A DNA stretch of 64,000 nt. Origin: Candidatus Brocadia sp. WS118. Its GTDB lineage: Bacteria > Planctomycetota > Brocadiia > Brocadiales > Brocadiaceae. The stretch's first letter is position 1. Every line of letters begins with the position of its first letter. The DNA lies in NCBI GenBank assembly GCA_007618135.1, contig PHFX01000001.1:85406-149405 (forward strand). The letters are read 5' to 3'. The position numbers were made by a program, and so were the translations under genes. Shown here in pieces: positions 25,651 to 35,271 of the stretch. The notes under the pieces were generated by a model. The model searched no databases and was not told the origin of the DNA. It saw only the letters and a list, made by a program, of their open reading frames with translations.

Positions 25651-26667
25651 ATGAAAGTTGCGGTAGATGCAATGGGTGGGGATAAGGCTCCCCACGAGGT
25701 TATTAAGGGATCTGTCCTAGCTGCACAGCAATTTCGGGATAGTGAGATTTTGTTGGTTGGTGATGAAAAAGCGATACAGCGGGAATTAGCATCTTACAGC
25801 ACTGTCCCGAAAAACATAACCACGCATCACGCATCTCAAGTGATTAGTATGGAAGATCCTGCGACGTATTCCATACGTCAGAAAACGAATTCATCAATCA
25901 CACGAAGTGTCGAGCTTGTGGCGAGTGGTGAAGCTGCTGCTGTGGTGAGTGCAGGCCATACAGGAGCAACCGTTGCAGCATCAACATTGCATTTACGAAC
26001 GTTGAAAGAGGTGCGTCGTCCCGGCATCGCTGCTCCGTTTCCTACCCGGAATGGCGTCTGTCTGGTTATTGATGTGGGGGCAAATATTGCCTGTAAACCA
26101 ATACACCTTTTTCAGTATGGCGTTATGTCAACGATATTCAGCAAATATATCTTTGGTGTTAAAGATCCGCGGGTAGGGCTTTTGAATATCGGTGAAGAAG
26201 ATGCAAAAGGGAATGATCTGGCGAAAGAAACGTTTGCCCTTCTTTCCCATTCGCAGTTAACCTTTGTGGGAAATGTAGAAGGACGAGAAATATTTGATGG
26301 GAAGGCTGATATTGTTGTTTGTGAGGGTTTTGTGGGAAACGTGATGTTGAAATTTGCAGAAGGCCTTGCTGCAGGACTTTTATCGACGATTAAGACTGAA
26401 GCAATGAAAAGTTTCTGGACAAAATTGGGTTTGTTCTTGTGTAAACCGGCCTTTGCTCCCTTAAAGGCTAAAATGGACTTTACTGAATATGGCGGTGTTC
26501 CTTTGCTGGGGGTCAACGGGGTGTGTATTATCTGTCATGGCAGGTCTGATTCCAAGGCTATCTATAATGCCATAAGGGTTGCATTGCAGTTATCAAAAAA
26601 TAAAGTCAACGATCAGATTGTTTCCGAACTGGAAAAGGCCAATGCGCCTACGGCAAGTGTTACGTAA
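25651..26667 (+). CDS. plsX: Phosphate acyltransferase PlsX
   Basis: PlsX converts acyl-ACP to acyl-phosphate for phospholipid synthesis by PlsY/PlsC. The 338-residue protein shows the family start KVAVDAMGGDKAPHEVIKG, VVSAGHTGATVAAS, GLLNIGEEDAKGND, and VVCEGFVGNVMLKFAEG, plus the C-terminal PLLGVNGVCIICHGRSDSKA. No frameshift. It lies between rpmF and fabH in the same direction. Confidence 0.97.
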   Translation: MKVAVDAMGGDKAPHEVIKGSVLAAQQFRDSEILLVGDEKAIQRELASYSTVPKNITTHHASQVISMEDPATYSIRQKTNSSITRSVELVASGEAAAVVSAGHTGATVAASTLHLRTLKEVRRPGIAAPFPTRNGVCLVIDVGANIACKPIHLFQYGVMSTIFSKYIFGVKDPRVGLLNIGEEDAKGNDLAKETFALLSHSQLTFVGNVEGREIFDGKADIVVCEGFVGNVMLKFAEGLAAGLLSTIKTEAMKSFWTKLGLFLCKPAFAPLKAKMDFTEYGGVPLLGVNGVCIICHGRSDSKAIYNAIRVALQLSKNKVNDQIVSELEKANAPTASVT

Positions 26668-26712
26668 CTGATGTGCCCCTATTAATTTCCTCTGGATAAT
26701 TTACAATTATAC

Positions 26713-27702
26713 ATGCGACAAAATCAAAGGGCGTCTATTACGGGTATAGGATCTTACCTGCCGGGTAAGGTTTTGACAAATTATGATTTAGAAAGGATGG
26801 TTGATACCAGCGACGATTGGATTATCCAGCGGACAGGTATTAAAGAACGCCGAATCGTTGAAAACGGGCAAATAACCTCTGATCTTGCCACTCAGGCATC
26901 ACTCAGAGCGATGGAAGACGCCGGAGTATCCCCCCACGATATAGATATGATTATCACCTCGACAATTACCCCAGATCACATCTTTCCTTCGACTTCATGT
27001 TTTATACAACAAAAACTCGGCGCAACCAGGGCGAGTGCGTTTGATATATTGGCAGCATGCGCCGGATTTATTTATGCACTGTCGATCGGGCAAAGCTTTG
27101 TAAATTCAGGGGCAATGGAGACCGTCCTGGTGGTAGGAGCTGAGTGTTTATCGACAATTACCGACTATACTGACCGCACCACCTGTGTGTTGTTTGGAGA
27201 CGGCGCCGGTGCTGTCATTATACAGAAAAGCCCCACGCATCATGAAATTCTCTCTTCTACCCTGGCGGCAGATGGTTCACAGGCAGACGTCCTTATCATG
27301 CCAGGAGGGGGAGCAAAGAGTCCTGCGTCGTTAGAATCAATTCAACAAAGGGCGCATTATATTCAATTTAAGGGTAAAGAGGTATTCAAACTGGCGATTC
27401 AAAATATAACAAACCTGATTCTGGAAACGGTAACGAAAAACGATCTTACGATCGGCGATATCGACCTCATTATTCCCCATCAGAGCAACCTGAGAATTAT
27501 TGAAGCAACTATGGAAAAACTTGGATTACCCATGGAAAAAGCGTTTGTAAATATCGATAAATACGGAAATACTTCATCGGCATCTATTCCCATTGCAATT
27601 GATGAGGCTAGAAAGGAAGGGCGGCTCTCCCGGGGAGATCTTGTTATGCTGGTAGCATTTGGCGGCGGGTTGACCTGGGGATCGTCAGTCATTCGATGGT
27701 AG
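26713..27702 (+). CDS. fabH: 3-oxoacyl-ACP synthase III
   Basis: FabH starts fatty-acid chains by condensing an acyl-CoA primer with malonyl-ACP. The 329-residue protein has the start ITGIGSYLPGKVLTN, TSDDWIIQRTGIKERR, the catalytic cysteine in ILAACAGFIYAL, the histidine in LIIPHQSNLRII and the asparagine in KYGNTSSASIPIA. fabD begins seven bases before its stop, which suggests translational coupling. Confidence 0.97.
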   Translation: MRQNQRASITGIGSYLPGKVLTNYDLERMVDTSDDWIIQRTGIKERRIVENGQITSDLATQASLRAMEDAGVSPHDIDMIITSTITPDHIFPSTSCFIQQKLGATRASAFDILAACAGFIYALSIGQSFVNSGAMETVLVVGAECLSTITDYTDRTTCVLFGDGAGAVIIQKSPTHHEILSSTLAADGSQADVLIMPGGGAKSPASLESIQQRAHYIQFKGKEVFKLAIQNITNLILETVTKNDLTIGDIDLIIPHQSNLRIIEATMEKLGLPMEKAFVNIDKYGNTSSASIPIAIDEARKEGRLSRGDLVMLVAFGGGLTWGSSVIRW

Positions 27703-28649
27703 AGCGCGTACGAAAGACAGCAGTTCTTTTCCCCGGGCAGGGATCACAATATGTGGGAATGGGTAAGGATTTTTATACCCATTTTAAAGAAGCAAGAGAG
27801 ATATTTAATCAGGCGAATGAAATACTCGGGTTTGATATAGCAGCGCTTTGTTTCCAGGGAAGACAGGAGGAATTAAACAAGACGTCTGTTTGCCAGCCTG
27901 CCATACTCGTAACCAGCCTGGCAATCCTGGAAGTCTTAAAACGAAATCCGGCAGGTTCCGGAAGTGAGTGTCAGGCAGCTGCAGGGCTCAGCCTGGGAGA
28001 ATATACGGCGCATGTCGCTGCAGGCTCAATAGCCTTTCAGGATGCGGTGAGGCTGGTATGTAAGCGTGGGCTGTTTATGCAGGAAGCGTGCAATGCAAAT
28101 CCGGGCGGAATGGTTTCTGTTATTGGACTGGAAGACGAAAAAGCAGAGCAGATTTGCGCAGAGATGATGTCCATGGGAGTTATTTGTGCAGCAAATTACA
28201 ATAGTCCGGGACAGGTTGTTATCTCAGGCGAAAAACCGCTGTTAGAAAAGGCATCCATTCTCGCCAAGGAACGGGGAGCAAGAATGGTTGTCCCTTTGAA
28301 AGTCGACGGGGCATTTCATTCAGATTTAATGATCTCCGCACGTGATAAACTTGCAAAAGAACTTGAAGCAACGCCCGTCTTGAGGCCAAGTATTCCGGTT
28401 GTAGCGAATATTTACGCGAAATATGTGAGAGAACCTGACGAGATAAAAGCGTCTTTGTCAAAACAATTAAATAGCCCGGTGCGGTGGCATCAGTCGATCT
28501 CTCTGCTGATACAAAACGGATTCAATCAGTTTTATGAGATCGGGCCTGGCAAGACGCTGGCAGGGCTCATGAAAAGGATTGACGCTAACCAGGAAATCAA
28601 AAGCATTGACACCATAGAGGCATTTGAAAATATAGGGAAATCGAATTAA
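27696..28649 (+). CDS. fabD: Malonyl-CoA-ACP transacylase
   Basis: Loads malonate onto ACP. The 317-residue protein has FPGQGSQYVGMGKDF, the nucleophile elbow GLSLGEYTAHV (catalytic Ser), QEACNANPGGMVSVIGL, and the histidine in KVDGAFHSDLM. It overlaps fabH and is followed by acpP after 22 bases. Confidence 0.97.
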   Translation: MVERVRKTAVLFPGQGSQYVGMGKDFYTHFKEAREIFNQANEILGFDIAALCFQGRQEELNKTSVCQPAILVTSLAILEVLKRNPAGSGSECQAAAGLSLGEYTAHVAAGSIAFQDAVRLVCKRGLFMQEACNANPGGMVSVIGLEDEKAEQICAEMMSMGVICAANYNSPGQVVISGEKPLLEKASILAKERGARMVVPLKVDGAFHSDLMISARDKLAKELEATPVLRPSIPVVANIYAKYVREPDEIKASLSKQLNSPVRWHQSISLLIQNGFNQFYEIGPGKTLAGLMKRIDANQEIKSIDTIEAFENIGKSN

Positions 28650-28671
28650 TTTTAGCATAAGGAGGTAAACC

Positions 28672-28905
28672 GTGTCAGCAATTGAAAATAAGGTCAAAGA
28701 AATTATTGAAAAGCAAATGGGAGTAAAAACCGAACAGATTACAAAAGAAACGTCATTTATCAATGATCTGGGAGCAGATTCTTTGGATACCGTAGAGCTG
28801 ATTATGGAATTTGAAGACGCCTTTGATATGAATATCCCTGATGAGGATGCGGAAAAGATACGGACGGTGGGGGACGCGATTAAATACATTGAGGAACACA
28901 AATAG
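28672..28905 (+). CDS. acpP: Acyl carrier protein
   Basis: A 77-residue acidic ACP; Ser in [15 protein letters not shown] carries the 4'-phosphopantetheine arm. Translation starts at GTG, with a near-perfect AAGGAGGT ribosome site seven to eight bases upstream, as fits a very abundant protein. fabF starts at the base after its stop codon. Confidence 0.97.
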   Translation: MSAIENKVKEIIEKQMGVKTEQITKETSFINDLGADSLDTVELIMEFEDAFDMNIPDEDAEKIRTVGDAIKYIEEHK

Positions 28906-30150
28906 ATGCAGAAACGGCAAAGGGTTGTTATTACCGGCGTAGGTGCGATTACCTCGTTAGGGCATGAAAAAGCACACATCTGGTCAGCGCTCTGTGAAGG
29001 AAAAAGCGGGATAAAGCCCATCACGTCTTTCGATACCTCTGCTTTTGATGTACATTTTGGGGGAGAGGTTAGCGATTTTGACCCTATCCGTTGGTTCGAT
29101 GCCAAAGACGCCCGGCGGTTAGACAGGTTTTCTCAGTTTGCTGTTGCTGCCGCTGTCCAGGCGGTGAAAGATGCTGGACTTAGTGTAGAAGGCTTCGACA
29201 AAGCAAGAGCAGGGGTGATCATTGGTTCCGGCATGGGTGGTCTGATAGAGCTTGAGGCGCAGCATAAAATTCTGCTGGAAAAGGGCCCTTCGAGAATATC
29301 TCCTTTTTTGATTCCCAAATTAATGGTCAACGCCGCTCCAGCGCAAGTAGCAATACGATTCGGATTCAAGGGACCTAATTATGCACTGGTAACGGCATGC
29401 ACTACCGGTGGCAATGCCATTGGAGAGGCCGTCAGGATTATCCAGAGGGGAGATGCGGATATAATGATTGCAGGAAGTTCAGAGGCGGTAGTTACCCCTT
29501 TAGCGATGGGTGGTTTTATCTCGATGAAAGCCCTTTCTACCCGCAATGACGCACCACAAAAAGCCAGCCGTCCATTTGATAGGGATCGGGATGGTTTTGT
29601 CCTTTCAGAAGGTGCCGGGGTTGTTGTACTCGAAGAATTTGAAAGTGCAAGAAAGAGAGGCGCCCGTATTTATGCCGAAGTAATCGGCTACGGACTCAAC
29701 TCAGACGCGTATCATATTGCAGCGCCTGAGCCCAATGGTGATGGCGCCATGCGGTGCATGATAAGCGCCCTGAAAGACGCCCAGTGTAACCCGGAAGAAA
29801 TAGATTACATTAATGCCCACGCTACCTCAACCCCAATCGGTGACAATATCGAAATGAAGGCTGTAAAAAAGGTATTTGGAGTTCATGCGCCAAAAGTTCC
29901 TATTAGTTCTACAAAGTCTATGCTGGGGCATCAACTCGGTGCTTCGGGAAGTGTCGAAGTCATCATCTGTGCCTTAGTAATTAAGGAGGGAGTTATGCCA
30001 CCAACCGTTAATCTTGAGACACCTGACCCCGAATGCGCCGGATTAGATTTTGTTCCCAAGGTATCCCGGGAAAAGAAGGTTAAAAAGGCCCTTTCCAATT
30101 CATTTGGCTTTGGCGGCCACAATGCATGCATCATCCTTGGACAGGTATAA
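28906..30150 (+). CDS. fabF: 3-oxoacyl-ACP synthase II
   Basis: Elongating condensing enzyme of type II fatty-acid synthesis. The 414-residue protein shows RVVITGVGAITSLGH, the catalytic cysteine in LVTACTTGGNAIGEA, and the two histidines in INAHATSTPIGD and MLGHQLGASGSVE. It ends the fabH-fabD-acpP-fabF run. In this organism such enzymes would feed all lipids; nothing here marks it as special for unusual (for example ladderane) chains. Confidence 0.97.
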   Translation: MQKRQRVVITGVGAITSLGHEKAHIWSALCEGKSGIKPITSFDTSAFDVHFGGEVSDFDPIRWFDAKDARRLDRFSQFAVAAAVQAVKDAGLSVEGFDKARAGVIIGSGMGGLIELEAQHKILLEKGPSRISPFLIPKLMVNAAPAQVAIRFGFKGPNYALVTACTTGGNAIGEAVRIIQRGDADIMIAGSSEAVVTPLAMGGFISMKALSTRNDAPQKASRPFDRDRDGFVLSEGAGVVVLEEFESARKRGARIYAEVIGYGLNSDAYHIAAPEPNGDGAMRCMISALKDAQCNPEEIDYINAHATSTPIGDNIEMKAVKKVFGVHAPKVPISSTKSMLGHQLGASGSVEVIICALVIKEGVMPPTVNLETPDPECAGLDFVPKVSREKKVKKALSNSFGFGGHNACIILGQV

Positions 30151-30285
30151 TCACACAACCTGAAATATAACGCTGTCGCGTCATCAACTCCTGGACATTG
30201 AAGATTTACAGATAGCGCTGTTTTTGATATGGTGAAGAAGTAAAATCATGGTAATTCCGGTGTTCGCAAGTCTCTCCGCAGATAC

Positions 30286-31296
30286 ATGAAATTTACCCTT
30301 AATGAAATCCAGTCTATTATCGGGGGAAAAATCGTTGGCAATGGGAATACCTGCATTACGGGAATCGCTAGCATTGAAGCTGCAAAAGAAGGAGACATAA
30401 CCTTTGTCAGGAATGATTCCGTTGTTCCTCAGGTTTTGACCTCTCGCGCTGCAGCAGCTGTTATACACCGCGAGATACTGCACCTCAAAAAACCACAAAT
30501 TGTCTTAGAAAACCCGGCCCTTTCCTTTACAAAATTACTGGAGGTTGTAGCACAAGAGCGATATATGCGTCCTGCAGGCATTCACCCTACGGCTATCATC
30601 AGTAAAGAAGCTACCGTGGGAGAAGGGGTTTCTGCCGGGGCACATGTTGTCGTGGATGAAAAAGTAACGATAGGTAATTATGTTACCATTTATCCAAACA
30701 CATTTATTGGCAAGGGGAGCCGCATTGGAGACAACTCAGTTATCTACGCCAATGTTTCTATCCGGGAAAACACAATTATCGGGAAACGGGTTATTATCCA
30801 TTGTAACAGTGTCTTAGGCGATGATGGGTTTGGCTATCTTCAGGTGGAGAAACAACACGTCAAGATACCACAGATTGGGATCGTTGAAATAGGAGATGAT
30901 GTCGAAATTGGCGCCATGGTGACGATCTGCCGCGCTGCCCTCGACAAAACCGTCATTGGAAACGGAGTAAAGATAGACAACCACTCCCATATTGCCCATA
31001 ATGTCGCCATAGGAGACAACACGATGCTCATTGCATACGCCAAAATCGCAGGAAGCACCAAAATCGGGAAGAATGTCCTGATTGCAGAAGACGTTGGTAT
31101 CACCGACCATGCATTGATAGGAGACGGTTGTAAGATTGGCGGTGGTTCTAACGTTTATAAGAGTTTAGAGCCTGGGTCGATTGTGTGGGGATCGCCGGCT
31201 AAACCCATTACGGAAGAAAAACGCATTCAGGTATTAATCAAAAAACTGCCAGAAATGTATAGTGCCATCAAAAAACTCGTAAAAACTTCGTTTTAA
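30286..31296 (+). CDS. lpxD: UDP-3-O-acylglucosamine N-acyltransferase
   Basis: Third step of lipid A synthesis. The 336-residue protein has the N-terminal UDP-binding domain (GNTCITGIASIEAAKEGDIT), then a left-handed beta helix of many hexapeptide repeats (for example IGNYVTIYPNTFIGKGSRIG, GDDGFGYL) and a C-terminal helix. The DNHSHIAHNVAIGDN stretch holds the catalytic histidine. It implies a lipopolysaccharide outer membrane. glmS, whose product feeds the same pathway, follows almost directly. Confidence 0.96.
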   Translation: MKFTLNEIQSIIGGKIVGNGNTCITGIASIEAAKEGDITFVRNDSVVPQVLTSRAAAAVIHREILHLKKPQIVLENPALSFTKLLEVVAQERYMRPAGIHPTAIISKEATVGEGVSAGAHVVVDEKVTIGNYVTIYPNTFIGKGSRIGDNSVIYANVSIRENTIIGKRVIIHCNSVLGDDGFGYLQVEKQHVKIPQIGIVEIGDDVEIGAMVTICRAALDKTVIGNGVKIDNHSHIAHNVAIGDNTMLIAYAKIAGSTKIGKNVLIAEDVGITDHALIGDGCKIGGGSNVYKSLEPGSIVWGSPAKPITEEKRIQVLIKKLPEMYSAIKKLVKTSF

Positions 31297-31313
31297 TTTT
31301 GAGGGATAAATCC

Positions 31314-33140
31314 ATGTGTGGAATTGTAGGATATATTGGACAAAATAAGGCCATCAATATCTTGTTGGATGGCATTAAAAGGCTCGAATATCGGGGATAC
31401 GATTCCTCAGGGATCGCCTTTGTTGAAAACGGCAGATTGAGATGCGAAAAAGCCGTGGGGAAGATAGCCGAACTTGAGAAAAAACTTGATGGGGGCAATT
31501 TCAATACGCATATAGGAATTGTCCATACACGATGGGCAACGCACGGTGCCCCGACCATGGAAAATGCCCATCCTCATATGGATTGTCACAAACAAATTGC
31601 CGTGGTGCATAACGGAATTATCGAGAATTATGATTATTTAAAATTAAGTTTGGTGCGGGAAGGGCACGTCTTTCAGAGTGAAACCGACACCGAGATCCTG
31701 GCACATCTGATCGAAAAATACTTTCAGAATAACCTCGAAAAAGCCGTCATGGAAGCATTGAAAGAGGTAGAAGGAACTTATGGAATTGCTGTAATTTCTC
31801 CGAAAGACCCACAAAAGATTGTAGCAGCAAGAAAGGGTTCTCCTCTGGTAATAGGAATCGGCAATAAAGAATACTTCGTAACCTCGGATGTTTCTGCTTC
31901 TCTGGAGCATACGAGAGATGTGGTGTATCTGGATGATAATGAAGTGGCTATACTTACCCCGGATCGTTATGAAACCAAAACAATGGAAAACATTCCCACG
32001 TACAAAAAGGTGGAAGAGGTGCTATGGAATATCGATATGATCGAGAAGGGTGGATATGAGCATTTTATGCTTAAAGAGATCCATGAGCAACCCCAGGCAT
32101 TACGGAATGTTATGCGCGGAAGGATAGAAAGCGATCATGGCTTGGTTAAGCTGGGTGGATTGTTAAGCTGCGAAAAGGAACTCCGCGAGGCGAAGCGCAT
32201 CGTTATCGTCGCTTGTGGTACCTCCTGGCATGCGGGGCTTGTAGGTGAATACATGCTGGAAGAACTGGCGCGTATGCCGGTTGAAGTTGAATATGCTTCA
32301 GAGTTTCGATACCGAAACCCTGTAATTGAAGCAGGCACGGTCATTATTGCCATAAGCCAGTCAGGGGAGACGGCAGATACCCTGGCTGCGATGCGGGAAG
32401 CAAAGCACAAAGGAGCGAAGTTGCTTTCTATCTGCAATGTCGTAGGGAGTACGATTGCCCGGGAGGCTGATTGCGGGATTTATTTGCATATCGGTCCAGA
32501 GATCGGGGTTGCATCCACCAAGGCATTTACTGCCCAGATTACCGTTTTATATTTGTTTACCTTGTATATGATGAATCTGAAGTATCCCCATAATCCAGTA
32601 TCTTCCGATGCGATTAAGGTTATCCAGTCAATACCCGATAAGGTCCAGACCATTCTCGACAGGGAAGAAAAGATCGTGGAACTTGCCCGGATATATAAAG
32701 ACAGGGAAAATGCTCTCTATTTGGGAAGGGGATATAATTACCCCGTGGCGCTTGAAGGCGCCTTAAAACTCAAAGAGATATCCTATATTCATGCCGAAGG
32801 TTACCCGGCGGCAGAGATGAAACACGGTCCCATCGCTCTTATTAACAAAGATATGCCCGTGGTCTTTATTGCTACAAAGGACAGCGTCTACGGAAAGATT
32901 TTGAGCAATATTGCGGAGGTAAAATCCAGGGGTGGAAAGTTGATAGCAATTGCGACGGAAGGCGACGATTCTATCAGAGAAAAAGTGGATCACGTATTTT
33001 ATATACCAAAGACTGCCGACTGGCTGACGCCGATCCTTTCCGTAATACCGCTTCAGTTACTGGCATATCATATGGCGGTCATGCGGGGTTGTGATGTTGA
33101 CAAACCCCGGAATCTTGCCAAGAGTGTAACTGTTGAATAA
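31314..33140 (+). CDS. glmS: Glutamine-fructose-6-phosphate aminotransferase (isomerizing)
   Basis: Makes glucosamine-6-phosphate for peptidoglycan and lipid A. I take the ATG at 31314 (608 residues) so that Cys2 of MCGIVGYIG becomes the N-terminal nucleophile after Met removal; a GAGGGAT ribosome site precedes it and an upstream in-frame ATG at 31299 would block this. The glutaminase domain has HTRWATHGAP; the two SIS domains have VACGTSWHAG, SQSGETADTLAAMR and AEMKHGPIALI, with the C-terminal KPRNLAKSVTVE. Confidence 0.97.
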   Translation: MCGIVGYIGQNKAINILLDGIKRLEYRGYDSSGIAFVENGRLRCEKAVGKIAELEKKLDGGNFNTHIGIVHTRWATHGAPTMENAHPHMDCHKQIAVVHNGIIENYDYLKLSLVREGHVFQSETDTEILAHLIEKYFQNNLEKAVMEALKEVEGTYGIAVISPKDPQKIVAARKGSPLVIGIGNKEYFVTSDVSASLEHTRDVVYLDDNEVAILTPDRYETKTMENIPTYKKVEEVLWNIDMIEKGGYEHFMLKEIHEQPQALRNVMRGRIESDHGLVKLGGLLSCEKELREAKRIVIVACGTSWHAGLVGEYMLEELARMPVEVEYASEFRYRNPVIEAGTVIIAISQSGETADTLAAMREAKHKGAKLLSICNVVGSTIAREADCGIYLHIGPEIGVASTKAFTAQITVLYLFTLYMMNLKYPHNPVSSDAIKVIQSIPDKVQTILDREEKIVELARIYKDRENALYLGRGYNYPVALEGALKLKEISYIHAEGYPAAEMKHGPIALINKDMPVVFIATKDSVYGKILSNIAEVKSRGGKLIAIATEGDDSIREKVDHVFYIPKTADWLTPILSVIPLQLLAYHMAVMRGCDVDKPRNLAKSVTVE

Positions 33141-33161
33141 CGCTGACGTTACCTTTTCTGG

Positions 33162-33308
33162 AATAATCTAGTTTTTTGAAAAAGTAGGGGCGAAGCATTT
33201 GCTGGTTTGGGTATGAATGCATGTATGCCAAATTATAGCAAATGCTTCGCCCCTACACTACGCGTGAAACATCGCTGTTATTGGAATTTTTCAAAAAACT
33301 AAATTATT
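33162..33308. repeat. Nested inverted-repeat element between glmS and a methyltransferase
   Basis: Outer arms TAGTTTTTTGAAAAA (33169-33183) and its exact complement (33287-33301) extend outward with one mismatch to about 22 bases. Directly inside the left arm, GTAGGGGCGAAGCATTTGCT (33184-33203) pairs perfectly with 33237-33256. The right outer arm contains the TAG stop of the methyltransferase. It lies between convergent genes and looks like a MITE-like element or a bidirectional terminator. Confidence 0.75.
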
Positions 33309-34312
33309 ACCCTTTTCTTACCAAGAATCAAGGTTGAATTGGAATCGAGATCAATCCTCTTGATATCTTCAAACCCGGCGTTTGCTAACCATGTCCGGTA
33401 CTCTGTCTCGCTGTAAGATGCCCCCTCTTGCGTACCAATGAGCATATTGAGACTGAAAAGTGCGGCAAATTGCGGATGTGTCCTGGTTTCATCCAGGACA
33501 AATTCATGGATAACAATCTGACCGCAGTTTTTCAGCGCATCACGGCACTTCTTGAGTATTAAAGCATTGTTTGCAGGATTGTAGATATGCAAAAGATTTG
33601 ATACCAGAATTGCATCGTACCTATTTTCACCAAAGGAATCCTCCAGACAATTCCCCGCTTGTGTGGTGACGCGGTCTTCGATATTTGCCGCCTCAATAAA
33701 TTCACGGGTGAGGCGAATGGTGTGCTCCAGATCAAAGACAACGGCATGAAGCCCCGGATTGGCCTTTGCAAGGGCAATGGCATAGGTACCTGGACCGCCA
33801 GCAATATCCAGCAACATCTTTGCCTCTTTTAAATCGATCTTGCTGCAGAGCTCATCCGCCTTTACCGACGCCATATTATGCATGGCCGTAATAAAATCCC
33901 GCAGATCATGGGGGTCAACTTCTTCAGGCAGATCCTTCAAAGTAACCGGATTTCCTGTTTCGATCGTCTCCCTGAGCATTGTCCAGGTATCCGTCATATT
34001 GTGAAAATGATGGATAAAATCACCGAGATAATAAGGGTTTCCCTTGATCAGATAGCAATTCGACAGCGAGGAGTTTGCGTAATAGTCCTCCTGTTTAGTA
34101 AGCAAATCAAGGGAAACAAGCGCGTTGAGCAGCATCTCGGTTGCCCGTTCATTTGTCCGGATGGCTTGAGAAATTTCTTTTGCGGTAAGCCTCCTTTTGT
34201 TCATCATCGTAAAGAGATCAAATTCCACCGCGGTAAAGAGGACGTGCGACTTCCAGTAGCCACAACTGAGCTGCAGGAGATAATCAACCTGGGAATAGTT
34301 CGTGTTAGTCAT
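33299..34312 (-). CDS. SAM-dependent O-methyltransferase, HIOMT-like (methyltransf_2 type)
   Basis: The 337-residue protein has the two-part layout of small-molecule O-methyltransferases: an N-terminal winged-helix/dimerisation domain (RRLTAKEISQAIRTNERATEMLLNAL split around residues 35-62) and a Rossmann domain with the SAM loop MLLDIAGGPGTYAIALAK, followed by DAILVSNLLHIY and QIVIHEFVLDE. Substrate unknown; relatives act on phenols, quinone-like or polyketide compounds. It is followed upstream on the same strand by an NDUFA9-like reductase 18 bases away, so the two are probably co-transcribed. Confidence 0.85.
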   Translation of the reverse strand: MTNTNYSQVDYLLQLSCGYWKSHVLFTAVEFDLFTMMNKRRLTAKEISQAIRTNERATEMLLNALVSLDLLTKQEDYYANSSLSNCYLIKGNPYYLGDFIHHFHNMTDTWTMLRETIETGNPVTLKDLPEEVDPHDLRDFITAMHNMASVKADELCSKIDLKEAKMLLDIAGGPGTYAIALAKANPGLHAVVFDLEHTIRLTREFIEAANIEDRVTTQAGNCLEDSFGENRYDAILVSNLLHIYNPANNALILKKCRDALKNCGQIVIHEFVLDETRTHPQFAALFSLNMLIGTQEGASYSETEYRTWLANAGFEDIKRIDLDSNSTLILGKKRVII

Positions 34313-34330
34313 GTGCTATATCAATACCTC

Positions 34331-35224
34331 TCATGACGTAAGATATTTGGAGATACCTTGCTTAAACTCAATCGGTTTGATACCAAAGTGATCATAAAAT
34401 GGCTTTTCATCACAGGTATTGCCTTCCAGAAGCATGCTAATTTGGTCTTTCGTCACAGGGAAGGCGGGCAGCCAATCAAGCATTTCCGCTGCAAGGTTCA
34501 TAATGAAGACCGGAATATGGAGTTTATGCGGGGGCACGCAGAGGACGCTGCCAATGATGTCAATAATTTGATTAAACTCAATCTTTTCCGGGCCGCCAAC
34601 GGCAAAAATTTTTCTGATGGAATCTTTCTGCTCTAGGGCTTTTATAAAGCCCATCGACACATTTTCCACGGACACGGGCTGCATCTGATACCTGCCGTTG
34701 CCGACAACGGGCACAAATTGCTGTGTCTTCAGCATGCCGGCGAAGAGATTGACGAATTTATCTCCCGCTCCGTAGATAATTGACGGGCGAAAGATCGTGT
34801 AATCAAAGCCGAGATTTCTTATACATTCTTCCGCGCGAAACTTGGTTTGCTGATATTGTGTCTTTCCGTCTTTTCGCGCCCCGAGCGCACTCATCTGAAT
34901 GAACCTCCGGATGCCCTGTTCCCGCGCTGCTTTGGCAAGATGTGCCGTCCCTTCATAATGTAATTTCTCAAAGGTAATCCCCTTTCCGGGGAACTCTCTG
35001 ATAATACCAACAAGGTTAATCACGGCATCGCATCCCGCCAGTTTGCCCTGTAAACTGCCTGCATCGGTAATATCTCCGTGCGCGATCTCTGCCTCTTTGT
35101 GATGCGCAATCTTTTGTTCGGAACCCTGCCGGACGATACATCTCACCTGATACTTTTTTTCGAGTAAATCATGGAGTATCTGTTTTCCTACAAAGCCTGT
35201 ACTACCGGTCAAAAAAATCTTCAT
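34331..35224 (-). CDS. NAD(P)-binding NDUFA9-like / atypical SDR protein
   Basis: A 297-residue atypical short-chain dehydrogenase. It begins MKIFLTGSTGFVGKQILHDL with the GxxGxxG dinucleotide loop, then INLVGIIREFPGKGITFE, RFIQMSALGARKDGKTQYQQ and FRPSIIYGAGDKFVNLF, typical of the NDUFA9 (complex I accessory) and related sugar/quinone reductase-like families. No NADH dehydrogenase genes are nearby. Pairing with the methyltransferase suggests a shared small-molecule pathway, which is inference. Confidence 0.85.
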   Translation of the reverse strand: MKIFLTGSTGFVGKQILHDLLEKKYQVRCIVRQGSEQKIAHHKEAEIAHGDITDAGSLQGKLAGCDAVINLVGIIREFPGKGITFEKLHYEGTAHLAKAAREQGIRRFIQMSALGARKDGKTQYQQTKFRAEECIRNLGFDYTIFRPSIIYGAGDKFVNLFAGMLKTQQFVPVVGNGRYQMQPVSVENVSMGFIKALEQKDSIRKIFAVGGPEKIEFNQIIDIIGSVLCVPPHKLHIPVFIMNLAAEMLDWLPAFPVTKDQISMLLEGNTCDEKPFYDHFGIKPIEFKQGISKYLTS

Positions 35225-35271
35225 TACGATATACCCCCTAAAATGATATAGTATTATTGCAAATTCCCTTA

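Noticed and set aside
28467..29105. 212-codon minus-strand ORF over fabD, acpP and fabF
   Set aside because: Spans three certain genes on the other strand.
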